Source: Pyrinomonadaceae bacterium (lineage in GTDB: Bacteria; Acidobacteriota; Blastocatellia; Pyrinomonadales; Pyrinomonadaceae). Taken from it: a DNA stretch of 64,000 nucleotides. The notes under the pieces were generated by a model that saw only the letters and a list, made by a program, of their open reading frames with translations, did no database searches and was not told the DNA's origin. Location of the stretch: contig JAHCHG010000016.1 in assembly GCA_026129865.1 (NCBI GenBank), positions 1 to 64,000 of the forward strand. The letters run 5' to 3'. This document shows, piece by piece, positions 41,504 to 50,628 of the stretch. Made by a program: the position numbers and the translations under genes. Within the stretch, counting starts at the first letter, position 1. The number at the start of each line of letters is the position of its first letter.

Positions 41504-44500
41504 ATGCAGTGGTTAGCAGAAATTTGTGTAAAACGACCGGTATTTGCGACGATGTTGATCTTGTCGCTTGTGGTTGTCGGTGCTTTTTCGTTCTTTTCTT
41601 TGGGAGTCGATCTTTTTCCGAAAGTCGATTTTCCGACGATCACCATTACGACTGTCAATCCCGGATCTTCTCCGCAGGAAATTGAAACTGAGATCACGGA
41701 AAAGATCGAAGAAGTTGTAAATACGGTGAGCGGAATCGACGAACTTCGTTCTACGTCGCTCGAAGGCGTTTCACAGGTATTCGTCCAATTCATTCTCGAA
41801 AAGGACGTAAATATCGCGGCGCAGGAAGTTGAAAACCGCGTTCAAACGGCTATTCCGAATTTGCCGGAAACTTCTGAACAGCCGACGGTGCAAAAACTCG
41901 ACTCCGACGCCGCGCCGGTTCTGCGCATCGTCGTTTCGGGACCGGACAGTTTGCGCGACGTAACGGAAATCGCGAAAAACAAAGTTAAAGAACGGATCGA
42001 ATCTGTCAACGGCGTCGGTCAGGTTCAAATAATCGGCGGTCGCGAGCGGCAGATCGACGTTTGGGTCAATCCGGATAAAATGCGTGCGTTCAACATCACT
42101 CCGGTCGAAGTTACCGCCGCGCTGCGCATTCAAAATCAGGAGTTTCCGGGCGGACGCGTTGATGAAGGCACGCGCGAGGTCAACGTCAGAACGCTCGGAA
42201 AAATAAAGGAAGTTGACGGATTTAAGGATGTCGTTGTAGCGAATCGCGACGGTTACGAAGTAAAGATCAAAGATATCGGAACGGTCGAGGACGGTGCGGA
42301 AGAACTTCGTTCGCAATCGTTTCTAAACGGAAAACCCGCGGTAACGCTGATCGTTTCCAAACAGTCGGGACAGAACACGGTCGCCGTAGCGCACGAAGTA
42401 AAAGCCGTTTTGGACGAGATCTCGCCGACCTTGCCGAAAGATTACCGGCTGCAGGTGATCGGCGACAACTCGATCTTTATCGAAAATTCGCTTAATGCAA
42501 TTGAGGAACACCTTCTGCTAGGCGGATTTTTGGCGACGGTCGTCGTATTTCTCTTTCTTTGGAATATAAGATCGACGCTGATCGCCGCGATCGCAATTCC
42601 AACGTCCATCATTTCAACTTTTGCGCTTATGTATGTGATGGGTTACACGCTTAACCAGATCACGATGTTGTCGCTGACTTTGATGGTCGGCATTGTCATC
42701 GACGACGCGATCGTCGTGCTTGAGAACATCTATCGATTTATCGAAGAAAAAGGGATGTCGCCGTACCGCGCCGCGATCGAAGGAACAAAAGAGATCGGAT
42801 TAGCGGTTTTGGCGACGACGCTCAGCCTGATGGCGGTATTTGTTCCGATCGGTTTCATGGGCGGAATCGTCGGGCGTTTTATGTCGTCGTTCGGTCTGAC
42901 CTCGGCTTTCGCGATCGGCGTTTCGCTGCTGGTTTCGTTTACGCTGACTCCGATGCTGGCGGCGCGGATCATTAAATGGAAACCGCCCGAGGAAGCAGAG
43001 GACCCGCACGCCTCTGAAATGGAAACCGATGACGATTCGGAAGGTCTGCTGGTAGACCTTTCAAAAGAAGAGGTTTACGGCGACAGCGACCCGGAAGCGG
43101 AAAATATTTCGCCGCTTGTCGAAGGCGGTAAAAAATCTGCCGGTGGTCACACATCGAAAGATTCGTGGGTTTACAGCAAGATCGACGCTGTTTATACAAA
43201 GATGCTCAAGTTTTCGATGGCGAACAGATGGATGATCGTCGTCGCCTGCGTGCTTGTTGTTATCAGCATTGTCCCGCTGTTTATGTTCGTAGGGAAAAAC
43301 TTTCTTCCGGTCGACGATCAATCGCAATTTGAAGTTTCGGTGCGGACGGCGGAAGGAAATTCGCTCGAATCGACGACTGTGTTGCTCGAACGAATTGCGT
43401 CGGACATCCGAAAATTGGAGGGCGTAAGAGATACGCTGATAACGGTCGGCGGCGGACAGCAGAGCGTGGTGAATGCCGGGACGATCTATGTCCGTTTGAC
43501 GGACATTGGCGAACGCACTAAATCTCAGGACGAACTGATGGTCGACGCGCGTAATTTGATGATTGACAAATATCCGAAAGATCTTAGAACCGCGGTTCAG
43601 CAGGTTCAGGCTTTTTCGGGCGGCGGATTCAGGAACGCGAACGTACAGTTTTTCATCGGCGGACCCGATCTTTCAAAATTGGAGGAGTATTCGCAAAAGT
43701 TAGTTGAAGTTCTTAAAACGAATCCGGACGCGGTTGACGTCGACTCGACATTGATCAGCGGAAAACCGGAGTTTCAATTGACGGTCGACAGGCAGCGCGC
43801 CGCTGATCTGGGCGTTCGAGTCGGCGACGTTTCGCAGGCGCTGAATATTCTGGTCGCCGGACAGGAAGCGACGACATTTAATGAGGGAACCGAACAGTAC
43901 GAGGTGCGCGTGCGCGCAAAAAATGAGTTTCGATCAGACCTCGAAGGATTGCAGCGAATGATCGTTCCGTCTTCGAAACTCGGCGCAGTTTCGCTCGATA
44001 ACGTTGTAAATGTTAAGGAAGGAACGGGACCGAGCGCGATCGACCGGATAAATCGGCAGCGGCAGGTGACGATCCTGGCAAATACGCGTCCGGGCGGATC
44101 GGCGGTCGTAATTCAAACGGCGCTGGACAACGCGGTCAAGAGTTTGAACATTCCGACAAATTACTCGTTCGGCTATGTCGGACAGTCAAAAGAACTTCAG
44201 AAAGCCGGATTTTATTTCCTTTTGGCGATCGTCTTATCATTCATTTTCATGTACATCGTGCTCGCTGCGCAGTTTGAATCGTTCATTCATCCGATAACGA
44301 TCCTGCTGACGCTGCCGATCGCGATACCGTTTGGAATTCTTTCCATTTTGATCGCGGGACAGACGGTCAACATCTTTTCCGGACTAGGACTGCTGCTGCT
44401 TTTCGGCGTGGTCAAAAAGAACGCGATCCTTGTGATCGACCATATCAACACGCTGCGCGAACAGGGAATGACCCGCTACGACGCGATAATTCAGGGAAAT

Positions 44501-44794
44501 CGCGACCGTCTGCGTCCGATCCTGATGACGACGATCGCGCTCGTCGCCGGCATGATACCGCTGGTCGTTTCAACCGGCGCCGGCGCAGGAACAAACCGTT
44601 CCGTGGGCGTTCTAGTCGTCGGCGGACAGTCGCTGTGTCTTCTATTAACGCTTCTTGCAGTTCCGGTTTTTTATTCATATTTTGACGACCTGGGAAATCT
44701 GAAGATCTTTAGAAGATTGAACCAGGGAATGGAAGTTGTCAGACGCAAAACCGCGTCGGCGGCTTCGAGTTTACTGAACATTGTTAATAAATAG
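41504..44794 (+). CDS. RND efflux pump, inner-membrane subunit (HAE1 family)
   Basis: A 1096-residue permease with the AcrB layout: TM1 PVFATMLILSLVVVGAFSFF, periplasmic pore domains, TM2-6 with the proton-relay helix MLSLTLMVGIVIDDAIVVLE, a second TM group ending FGVVKKNAILVIDHINTLRE, and RPILMTTIALVAGMIPL. The central cytoplasmic loop (about 495-560) is enlarged and acidic (HASEMETDDDSEGLLVDLSK). These pumps export hydrophobic drugs, solvents or lipids by proton antiport. It works with the adaptor upstream and the TolC-type gene downstream. Confidence 0.95.
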   Translation: MQWLAEICVKRPVFATMLILSLVVVGAFSFFSLGVDLFPKVDFPTITITTVNPGSSPQEIETEITEKIEEVVNTVSGIDELRSTSLEGVSQVFVQFILEKDVNIAAQEVENRVQTAIPNLPETSEQPTVQKLDSDAAPVLRIVVSGPDSLRDVTEIAKNKVKERIESVNGVGQVQIIGGRERQIDVWVNPDKMRAFNITPVEVTAALRIQNQEFPGGRVDEGTREVNVRTLGKIKEVDGFKDVVVANRDGYEVKIKDIGTVEDGAEELRSQSFLNGKPAVTLIVSKQSGQNTVAVAHEVKAVLDEISPTLPKDYRLQVIGDNSIFIENSLNAIEEHLLLGGFLATVVVFLFLWNIRSTLIAAIAIPTSIISTFALMYVMGYTLNQITMLSLTLMVGIVIDDAIVVLENIYRFIEEKGMSPYRAAIEGTKEIGLAVLATTLSLMAVFVPIGFMGGIVGRFMSSFGLTSAFAIGVSLLVSFTLTPMLAARIIKWKPPEEAEDPHASEMETDDDSEGLLVDLSKEEVYGDSDPEAENISPLVEGGKKSAGGHTSKDSWVYSKIDAVYTKMLKFSMANRWMIVVACVLVVISIVPLFMFVGKNFLPVDDQSQFEVSVRTAEGNSLESTTVLLERIASDIRKLEGVRDTLITVGGGQQSVVNAGTIYVRLTDIGERTKSQDELMVDARNLMIDKYPKDLRTAVQQVQAFSGGGFRNANVQFFIGGPDLSKLEEYSQKLVEVLKTNPDAVDVDSTLISGKPEFQLTVDRQRAADLGVRVGDVSQALNILVAGQEATTFNEGTEQYEVRVRAKNEFRSDLEGLQRMIVPSSKLGAVSLDNVVNVKEGTGPSAIDRINRQRQVTILANTRPGGSAVVIQTALDNAVKSLNIPTNYSFGYVGQSKELQKAGFYFLLAIVLSFIFMYIVLAAQFESFIHPITILLTLPIAIPFGILSILIAGQTVNIFSGLGLLLLFGVVKKNAILVIDHINTLREQGMTRYDAIIQGNRDRLRPILMTTIALVAGMIPLVVSTGAGAGTNRSVGVLVVGGQSLCLLLTLLAVPVFYSYFDDLGNLKIFRRLNQGMEVVRRKTASAASSLLNIVNK

Positions 44795-44809
44795 TTGGTC
44801 GAAAATCGA

Positions 44810-45289
44810 ATGGGAATCAATGAGAAAGATAGTCCGGGAGTTATAGCGCCGCCGCCGCTGATATATTTTTGCGGATTGGCGCTTGGCGGAATAATACACT
44901 GGTTTTTCCCGCGGCATATTTTTCCGGCTGAATTTGGGGCGATGACGAAGATAGCGGGAGCTTTATTGATCGTTGCCGGACTCGGATTAATTCTTATCGC
45001 CAGATCAAAGATGCAGAAAGCACAAACGAATATCGAACCGTGGAAACCGACGAAAGCGATCATTTCGGACGGCATTTATTCCGTCAGCCGAAACCCGATC
45101 TACGCCGCAATGATAATCATCTATTTCGGCGCGACGCTGATCGTAAATTCCGTCTGGTTCGTTCCATTTTTGCCGGTGGTGATCTTGGCAATGCATTACG
45201 GAGTCATCTTGCGCGAAGAAAAGTATCTCGAAAGAAAATTTGGCGACGAATATCTAGCTTATAAGAATCGGGTTCGCAGGTGGATCTGA
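44810..45289 (+). CDS. Isoprenylcysteine carboxyl methyltransferase-like membrane protein
   Basis: A 159-residue membrane protein; I start at the ATG at 44810 rather than the TTG at 44795. It has four or five helices and the PEMT/ICMT signature GIYSVSRNPIYAAMIIIYFG and REEKYLERKFGDEYLAYKNR, which forms the SAM-binding C-terminal part of that fold. Substrate unknown; bacterial members methylate lipids or small thiols. Embedded in the efflux operon, its stop lies 30 bases before the TolC start. Confidence 0.88.
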   Translation: MGINEKDSPGVIAPPPLIYFCGLALGGIIHWFFPRHIFPAEFGAMTKIAGALLIVAGLGLILIARSKMQKAQTNIEPWKPTKAIISDGIYSVSRNPIYAAMIIIYFGATLIVNSVWFVPFLPVVILAMHYGVILREEKYLERKFGDEYLAYKNRVRRWI

Positions 45290-45318
45290 CAGCGGGCGCG
45301 TTTACGCGAAAGGTAATA

Positions 45319-47124
45319 ATGAGCGGTAGAAAAGTTTTTAATTTCAAGCATTTATCATATTTTATACCACTAGTGTTTCTGGCGGCTTCGCCGGTTGTGA
45401 CCGTTGGTCAAAGTCCGACACCGACGCCGGTTTCACCGGTGATAGTCGAAAGCAAGATCGACGCGGTTCCGCCGATCGCTCCCGGGTTTGAATCATCTGA
45501 CCGGAGTTATCCCGAGGTCGGACTTGTCGGCGTTGATCTGATGCGGCAAAAAGCGCTTTCGCTTCGCGAGGCGATCACACTTGCGCTTGAGAATAACAAA
45601 GACATCGAGGTTTCCCGGCAGAACGTGAAGATAGCGGAATTTGATCTCAAAGCTGCGCGCGGATTTTACGAGCCGCGATTTACCGGAACAACCCAGTATG
45701 AACGTGCGACCACGCCGAATGTCAGCGTTTTTACCGACGTGCGCAAGATAACGCAGGAATCGATCATCGGAAATGCGGGCGTTCAGGGAAATCTTGAGCG
45801 ATTTGGAACGCAGTATAATGCGAATTTCAGTAATCAGCGGTTAAATTCGGGAAGTCCGCTTTCGACCCTGACGCCTCAATACAATACTTCTTTTAATTTC
45901 AGCATTACGCAGCCGCTGCTTCGCGGACGTTCTATCGACCAGTCGCGTAGGACGATCGAGATCGCCAAGCGAAATCTTTCATTGACCGATACGCAGTTTC
46001 GGCAGCGTTCGATCGAAATAATTACAAATGTTCAGCGTGCGTATTGGGATTTGACATACGCATTGAGAAATCTGCAGGTTCAGCGCGAATCGGTTCGCGA
46101 CGCGAAAGATCAGCTGGAACATAACAGACGTTTGGTTGACGAAGGCGTTTTAGCGCCGGTCGACGTCATCGCGTCCGAAACGCAGGTCGCAAACTTCGAA
46201 CAGAATGTTTATACCGCTCTTGAAGAAGTCAATCGTGCGGAAAATACATTGAAAAACCTGATCGCGGAAAATCGCACGGCTTCGATTTGGAATGAATCGG
46301 TAATTCCGACGGATTCGGTCGATCTGGAAGCGCCGCGGACAAGTTTAAACGAAGCTTTAGCGCTCGCGCTCGATAATCGACCGGAAATAGAAGTGAACGA
46401 GGCGCAGAAGGATATCAATTCGATCGATCAGAAATATTACAAAGAGCAGACAAAACCGCAGATCGACCTTGTGGCAGGCTACAGCTCGTCCGGAATTAGC
46501 GGCAGTGCAAATCCGAACGCGCTGAACATTTTTTCCAACACTTCGACTGCGGACAAGATAAATGAGGTCATTTCACGCGTCAATCCGACGCTTCCGCCCG
46601 ATCAGCAGATAAATCCGCTTGTGATCGCGCCCCCGCGTTCGATTCCGGAGGAATTTCTCGGAAATTATACCAGTGCGGTAAGCGATATATTTCAGAATAA
46701 ATATCCGACATATCGCGTCGGACTTCAGTTTAATTTGCCGTTTGGAAATCAAACTGCAAAAGCGCAATTTGGAAAATCTCTGGTTCAGGGCGACCAGCTT
46801 CAAACGCAGCGCGAGCAACTCGAGCAGCAGATTCAGGTTGAGGTAAGAAACGCTCTTCAATCGGTAAGAACGGCTGAAGCCAGGCTTCGTTCGGCAGCGG
46901 TTTCCCGTGAAAACTCCGAAGCTCAATACGAGTCGGAAAAGCGAAAACTCGATGCCGGACAGACGCAGATCTACACCGTACTCGAACGCCAAACGGCGTT
47001 AATGACCGCCCGAAGCGCCGAGCTTCGCGCTCAAACCGAGTTAAACAAAGCGATCGCCGAACTGCAAAGAGCAACCGGAAACTCTCTGAAAGCCAATGAC
47101 GTAGAAGCGAGATTGCGAAAATAG
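45319..47124 (+). CDS. TolC-family outer-membrane efflux protein
   Basis: A 601-residue exported protein read from the ATG at 45319 (MSGRKVFNFKHLSYFI); a GTG at 45280 would add a non-signal leader. The signal peptide ends near VVTVGQ. Two OEP repeats are seen: LSLREAITLALENNKDIEVS with WDLTYALRNLQVQRESVRDA, and SLNEALALALDNRPEIEVNE with RNALQSVRTAEARLRSA, giving the two coiled-coil hairpins and barrel strands of TolC. Last gene of the efflux operon. Confidence 0.93.
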   Translation: MSGRKVFNFKHLSYFIPLVFLAASPVVTVGQSPTPTPVSPVIVESKIDAVPPIAPGFESSDRSYPEVGLVGVDLMRQKALSLREAITLALENNKDIEVSRQNVKIAEFDLKAARGFYEPRFTGTTQYERATTPNVSVFTDVRKITQESIIGNAGVQGNLERFGTQYNANFSNQRLNSGSPLSTLTPQYNTSFNFSITQPLLRGRSIDQSRRTIEIAKRNLSLTDTQFRQRSIEIITNVQRAYWDLTYALRNLQVQRESVRDAKDQLEHNRRLVDEGVLAPVDVIASETQVANFEQNVYTALEEVNRAENTLKNLIAENRTASIWNESVIPTDSVDLEAPRTSLNEALALALDNRPEIEVNEAQKDINSIDQKYYKEQTKPQIDLVAGYSSSGISGSANPNALNIFSNTSTADKINEVISRVNPTLPPDQQINPLVIAPPRSIPEEFLGNYTSAVSDIFQNKYPTYRVGLQFNLPFGNQTAKAQFGKSLVQGDQLQTQREQLEQQIQVEVRNALQSVRTAEARLRSAAVSRENSEAQYESEKRKLDAGQTQIYTVLERQTALMTARSAELRAQTELNKAIAELQRATGNSLKANDVEARLRK

Positions 47125-47128
47125 TTAG

Positions 47129-47440
47129 CCAGAGAAACGCCGTCAGGCGTGAGAACTGTCAGAGTAACGCCTTCAGGCGTGAGAACGTCAGAGTAACGCC
47201 TTTAGGCGTGAGAAATGTTCGCATGCATAAAAACTCGCACTCACCTAACGTTTCTCATCGCGAAGCGGTTTCACGGCTAAAGCCGTAACTCTGGCAACAC
47301 GTCAGAGTAACGCCTTCAGGCGTTAGAACTGTTGGCATGCACAAAAGCTCGCAAGGACCTAGCGCTTCTCATGGCGAAGTGGTCTCACGGCTAAAGCCGT
47401 AACTCTGGCTGCAGTCGTGACTCGGGAGTAACAAACTATC
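47129..47440. repeat. 114-bp REP-like tandem array, left of the RAYT gene
   Basis: Two 114-bp units start at 47189 and 47303 (exact 114 spacing), preceded by two short partial copies at 47129-47188. Each unit carries two short palindromes, ACGCC-TTC-AGGCGT and ACGGCTAAAGCCGT, joined by a less conserved spacer with GCGAAGNGGTTTCACGG. This fills the 328-bp gap after tolC. The palindromes are the likely recognition elements of the transposase next door. Confidence 0.85.
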
Positions 47441-47452
47441 CCAAGCCTCAAG

Positions 47453-48058
47453 TCAATCTTCATCCCAATCTTTACCCATATCCAAAATCGGGTATTCCCG
47501 CCAGGTTTCTGCCGCTTTTTCCCGCCCAACCTCTGCCAGATAACGTGCTGCGCTGGAATAGGTCCAGTCTTGCCAGCGGGTTACATATCCATGTTTTACC
47601 GGATTGTGATGAATATAATTTAAACTTGCAAAAAAATGCCGATTGGAATTCATTGGACGCTCAAGCGATTTGTACCAGACTTTGCGTCCGCGGGAACCGT
47701 CTTCGTTGTTCCATTTAAATGATGTTAGACCGTGAAATTTTCCAAGCGCTTTAGATTGAAATTGACGCACATCGTCAGTTTGAATCAGCAGATGATAATG
47801 ATTCGGCAAGACGCACCAGGCATATAATTGAACGCCGCAGGATTCGCACAATTTGATCAATCCGTCTTCGCATTCTGCAAGCCGCTCGGGCGAAATGCCG
47901 ATAATCGGTTTGTGCTCGAAACAGGTGGCTGTGATGATAAAGCGGATCTCACCCGCGTATTCGCGATGAGGCGGCGCGTGCCACGGAACTTTTCGCGCCT
48001 TTCGCTCAAGAAGTGCTTCGACTCTTTCTTCTTCGGTGAGCTTTCGCCAACGATACAT
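47453..48058 (-). CDS. REP-associated tyrosine transposase (RAYT, IS200/Y1-like)
   Basis: A 201-residue single-strand transposase. The fold motifs are EYAGEIRFIITATCFEHKPI (first strand), the metal-binding HUH motif VLPNHYHLLIQ, and the catalytic Tyr in FFASLNYIHHNPVKHGYV. RAYT proteins cut and move or multiply REP/BIME palindromes and are usually single, domesticated genes. Here the gene is flanked on both sides by arrays of palindromic units, the expected context. Confidence 0.92.
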   Translation of the reverse strand: MYRWRKLTEEERVEALLERKARKVPWHAPPHREYAGEIRFIITATCFEHKPIIGISPERLAECEDGLIKLCESCGVQLYAWCVLPNHYHLLIQTDDVRQFQSKALGKFHGLTSFKWNNEDGSRGRKVWYKSLERPMNSNRHFFASLNYIHHNPVKHGYVTRWQDWTYSSAARYLAEVGREKAAETWREYPILDMGKDWDED

Positions 48059-48139
48059 GGCGGAAAATTAACATACGCTTGTTTATGCGGCAAGAGATTT
48101 TTAAGATTCGGCAAGAAACTATTTGCGTATCGAAACGAT

Positions 48140-48721
48140 GGGAGAGTTTCTCACGGCTAAAGTCGTAACTCTGGCAACACGTCAGAGTAACGCCGTCAGG
48201 CGTGAGAAATGTTCGCACGCACACGAGTTCGCACTCACCTAGCGTTTCTCATCGCGAAGCGGTTTCACGGCTGAAGCCATAACTCTGGCAACACGTCAGA
48301 GTAACGCCTTCAGGCGTGAGAACTGTTCGCATGCACAAAAGCTCGCACTCACCTAGCGATTCTTATCGCGAAGCGGTTTCACGGCTGAAGCCGAAACTCT
48401 GGCAACACGTCAGAGTAACGCCTTCAGGCGTGAGAAATGCTCGCAGGCACAAAGCTCGCAAAGTCCCTAAATTCCATCATCGCGAAGTGGTTTCACGGCT
48501 AAAGCCGTAACTCTGGCAACACGTCAGAGTAACGCCTTCAGGCGTGAGAAATGTTCGCAGGCACAAAAGCTCGCAAGGACCTAGCGTTTCTCATCGCGAA
48601 GTGGTTTCACGGCTGAAGCCGTAACTCTGGCGACACGTCAGAGTAACGCCTTCAGGCGTGAGAAATGTTCGAATGCACAAAAGCTCGCAAGGACCTAATG
48701 TTTCTCATGGCGAAGTGGTTT
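48140..48721. repeat. 114-bp REP-like tandem array, right of the RAYT gene
   Basis: Five units start at 48183, 48297, 48411, 48525 and 48639, each exactly 114 bp apart, after a partial unit at about 48148. They share the same two palindromes as the left array, with variation in the spacer (TTCGCAGGCACAAAAGCTCG). The perfect period shows recent unequal expansion. No gene is supported in this stretch. Confidence 0.9.
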
Positions 48722-48845
48722 CACGGCTAAAGCCGTAACTCTGACGGGGTTTCACGGCTGAAGTTGTAACTCTGACGGGGTTTCACGGCTAAAGCCGTAA
48801 CTCTGACGGGGTTTCACGGCTGAAGCCGTAACACTGACGGGGACA
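48722..48845. repeat. 31-bp tandem repeats, four copies
   Basis: Units start at 48722, 48753, 48784 and 48815, exactly 31 bp apart, each carrying the palindrome CACGGCTAAAGCCGTAAC followed by TCTGACGGGGTTT. This is the second palindrome of the 114-bp unit amplified by itself, a secondary expansion at the array's end. Confidence 0.88.
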
Positions 48846-48885
48846 CGCCGAAAACCGTGGCTTTGGCGCGACAGATTCTTTAGGT

Positions 48886-49656
48886 CTATTCAAATAAATC
48901 GATGCACAAACCATCAAATCCTTTAATAATTTCGACAGATGGAGTAAGTTTTGCGATTTCTGAATCAAAATTTACTTCGTCCCATTCCGGATAGAGATGC
49001 GAGAGCATCGCGCGTTTCGGTTTTGCGCGTTCGATGAGCGCGACGGCTTCGGCTAGCTCCAGATGCTTTTCTACAGGTTTGTTTTTAACGAACGAACATT
49101 CCAATACAAACAGATCGACCTTTTTCGCAAAAGCGGCTAGATCGCGGGAATATCCCGTGTCCGCGGAAAAAACGACCGATCGTCCGGCTTCGTCTTCGAG
49201 CCTGATCGCACAGCTTTCTTTCGTATGCGGCGTCGGAATGACCGCGGCGGCGGCATCAGATAGTATTTGAAATTTTTCGTACGGTTCGACTTCGACGATC
49301 TCAACGGGAAACGGCTGTTCCAACAGTCCATAATTGTTCGCTTTATCAAACGCATTGACCAAATTTTCTATTCCTTTTGGTCCAAAGATCGTCAATGTCT
49401 TCGTCCGAACCTGCGTTTCCGGTGCCCATTTCGTACCGAACAGAAATGGCGCCAAGCCGCCGACATGATCGAGATGAAAATGCGATATCCAGATAGCGTC
49501 AAGATTCGCCCAATCAAGATTTTCCTGCGCCATACGGTGAATAGCCGAAGCCGAACAATCGAGCAAAAGCGACCCGCCGCGCGTTTCCAGCCAGTAAGCG
49601 GAGCTGCTTCTTTCTGCATGCGGGACCGAAGTGCCCGAACCTAAAACAACAAATTT
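48886..49656 (-). CDS. MBL-fold metallo-hydrolase (RNase Z-like)
   Basis: A 256-residue enzyme started at ATG 49656 (MKFVVLGSGTSVPHAERSS). The metal-binding HxHxDH motif is ISHFHLDHVGGL, with further ligands in PTPHTKESCAIRL, VVFSADTGYSRDL and MLSHLYPEWDEVN. The N-terminal GSGTSVPHAERSSSAYWLE resembles RNase Z and related phosphodiesterases, but the flexible arm is missing, so the substrate may be small. Probably a monocistronic gene. Confidence 0.88.
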   Translation of the reverse strand, partial: KFVVLGSGTSVPHAERSSSAYWLETRGGSLLLDCSASAIHRMAQENLDWANLDAIWISHFHLDHVGGLAPFLFGTKWAPETQVRTKTLTIFGPKGIENLVNAFDKANNYGLLEQPFPVEIVEVEPYEKFQILSDAAAAVIPTPHTKESCAIRLEDEAGRSVVFSADTGYSRDLAAFAKKVDLFVLECSFVKNKPVEKHLELAEAVALIERAKPKRAMLSHLYPEWDEVNFDSEIAKLTPSVEIIKGFDGLCIDLFE

Positions 49657-49769
49657 CATACGATAATTAAAGCGGAACCGATGCAATTTCGCCAGTCATT
49701 ATAAAAATTCTGTTTTCGCCGTTTTTTAAGCTCATTTTTCTCGACACATTTTTATGATAGATTTTCTCT

Positions 49770-50504
49770 ATGACAAAAGTCGACGTTCTTGCCGTTTTCG
49801 CGCATCCCGACGATATGGAACTTACCGTCGGCGGTACGCTGTTGAAGATGAATTCGCTCGGCTACCGCACCGGCGCGATCGATGTTACGCGCGGCGAGAT
49901 GGGCACGCGCGGAACGGTTCAAGGGCGAGCAAGCGAGGCGAAAGAAGCTGCGGAGATTTTGAAACTTGAAGTCCGCGAAAATCTCGGATTGCCGGACGGT
50001 CATGTTTTTGCGACCGATGAAGCGCGCCGGAAACTCGTCCGAAAGCTGCGCGAATTTAAGCCGAAACTGATTTTGACCCATCAATTTGACGACCCGCATC
50101 CGGATCACGATCACATTGCGCAGCTCGTTCGCGAATCGGCACGGCTTTCTTCAATGAAAAATTACGATGCCGAGGCAGGCTTAGACCGCATTCCCGTGCC
50201 GCGCGTCGCTTACAATATTTTCTCGCGCCGCGTTCAGCCGTCGTTTATCGTGGATATTTCCGATTTTCTTGAAACGAAAATGCAGGCGATTCGCGCGCAT
50301 CGATCGCAGTTTCACGACCCCGATTCGAACGAGCCCGAAACGCGGTTGACGGACGCGCGGTTTCTTGACGAACTTGAAAACCGTTCGCGCTATTTCGGAA
50401 GTCTGATCGGGGTTGAAGCCGGAGAACCGTTCTTTGTAAGAGAGGCGCTCAATGTAGACGATCCGGTCAAACTGCTAAGTTTCCCTTTCAATCTCTATTC
50501 TTAA
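49770..50504 (+). CDS. bshB1: Bacillithiol biosynthesis deacetylase BshB1
   Basis: A 244-residue LmbE/PIG-L-type zinc deacetylase that removes acetate from GlcNAc-malate in bacillithiol synthesis. Motifs: AVFAHPDDMELTVGGTLLKM (zinc ligands HPDD), DVTRGEMGTRGTVQGRASEA, NLGLPDGHV, LILTHQFDDPHPDHDHIAQL (third His ligand) and AIRAHRSQFHD. These are specific to the BshB1 branch. It suggests the organism makes bacillithiol, although bshA and bshC are not in this window. Confidence 0.93.
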   Translation: MTKVDVLAVFAHPDDMELTVGGTLLKMNSLGYRTGAIDVTRGEMGTRGTVQGRASEAKEAAEILKLEVRENLGLPDGHVFATDEARRKLVRKLREFKPKLILTHQFDDPHPDHDHIAQLVRESARLSSMKNYDAEAGLDRIPVPRVAYNIFSRRVQPSFIVDISDFLETKMQAIRAHRSQFHDPDSNEPETRLTDARFLDELENRSRYFGSLIGVEAGEPFFVREALNVDDPVKLLSFPFNLYS

Positions 50505-50628
50505 ATTTTTATAAAAAACTTTTTGGAAGTTGCTTCCTGTGGTACATTTCCGGCAAACCCTGCGCGTTAAATGTCACCGGAAACCTTTTTTCGGCACTAT
50601 TTTGTTTTAAAAAAAAGGAGAGAAAGAA

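Noticed and set aside
48140-48845. CRISPR-like look of regularly spaced repeats
   Set aside because: The whole 114-bp unit is repeated including the spacer, the units are nearly identical, and there are no cas genes; it is a REP/RAYT array.
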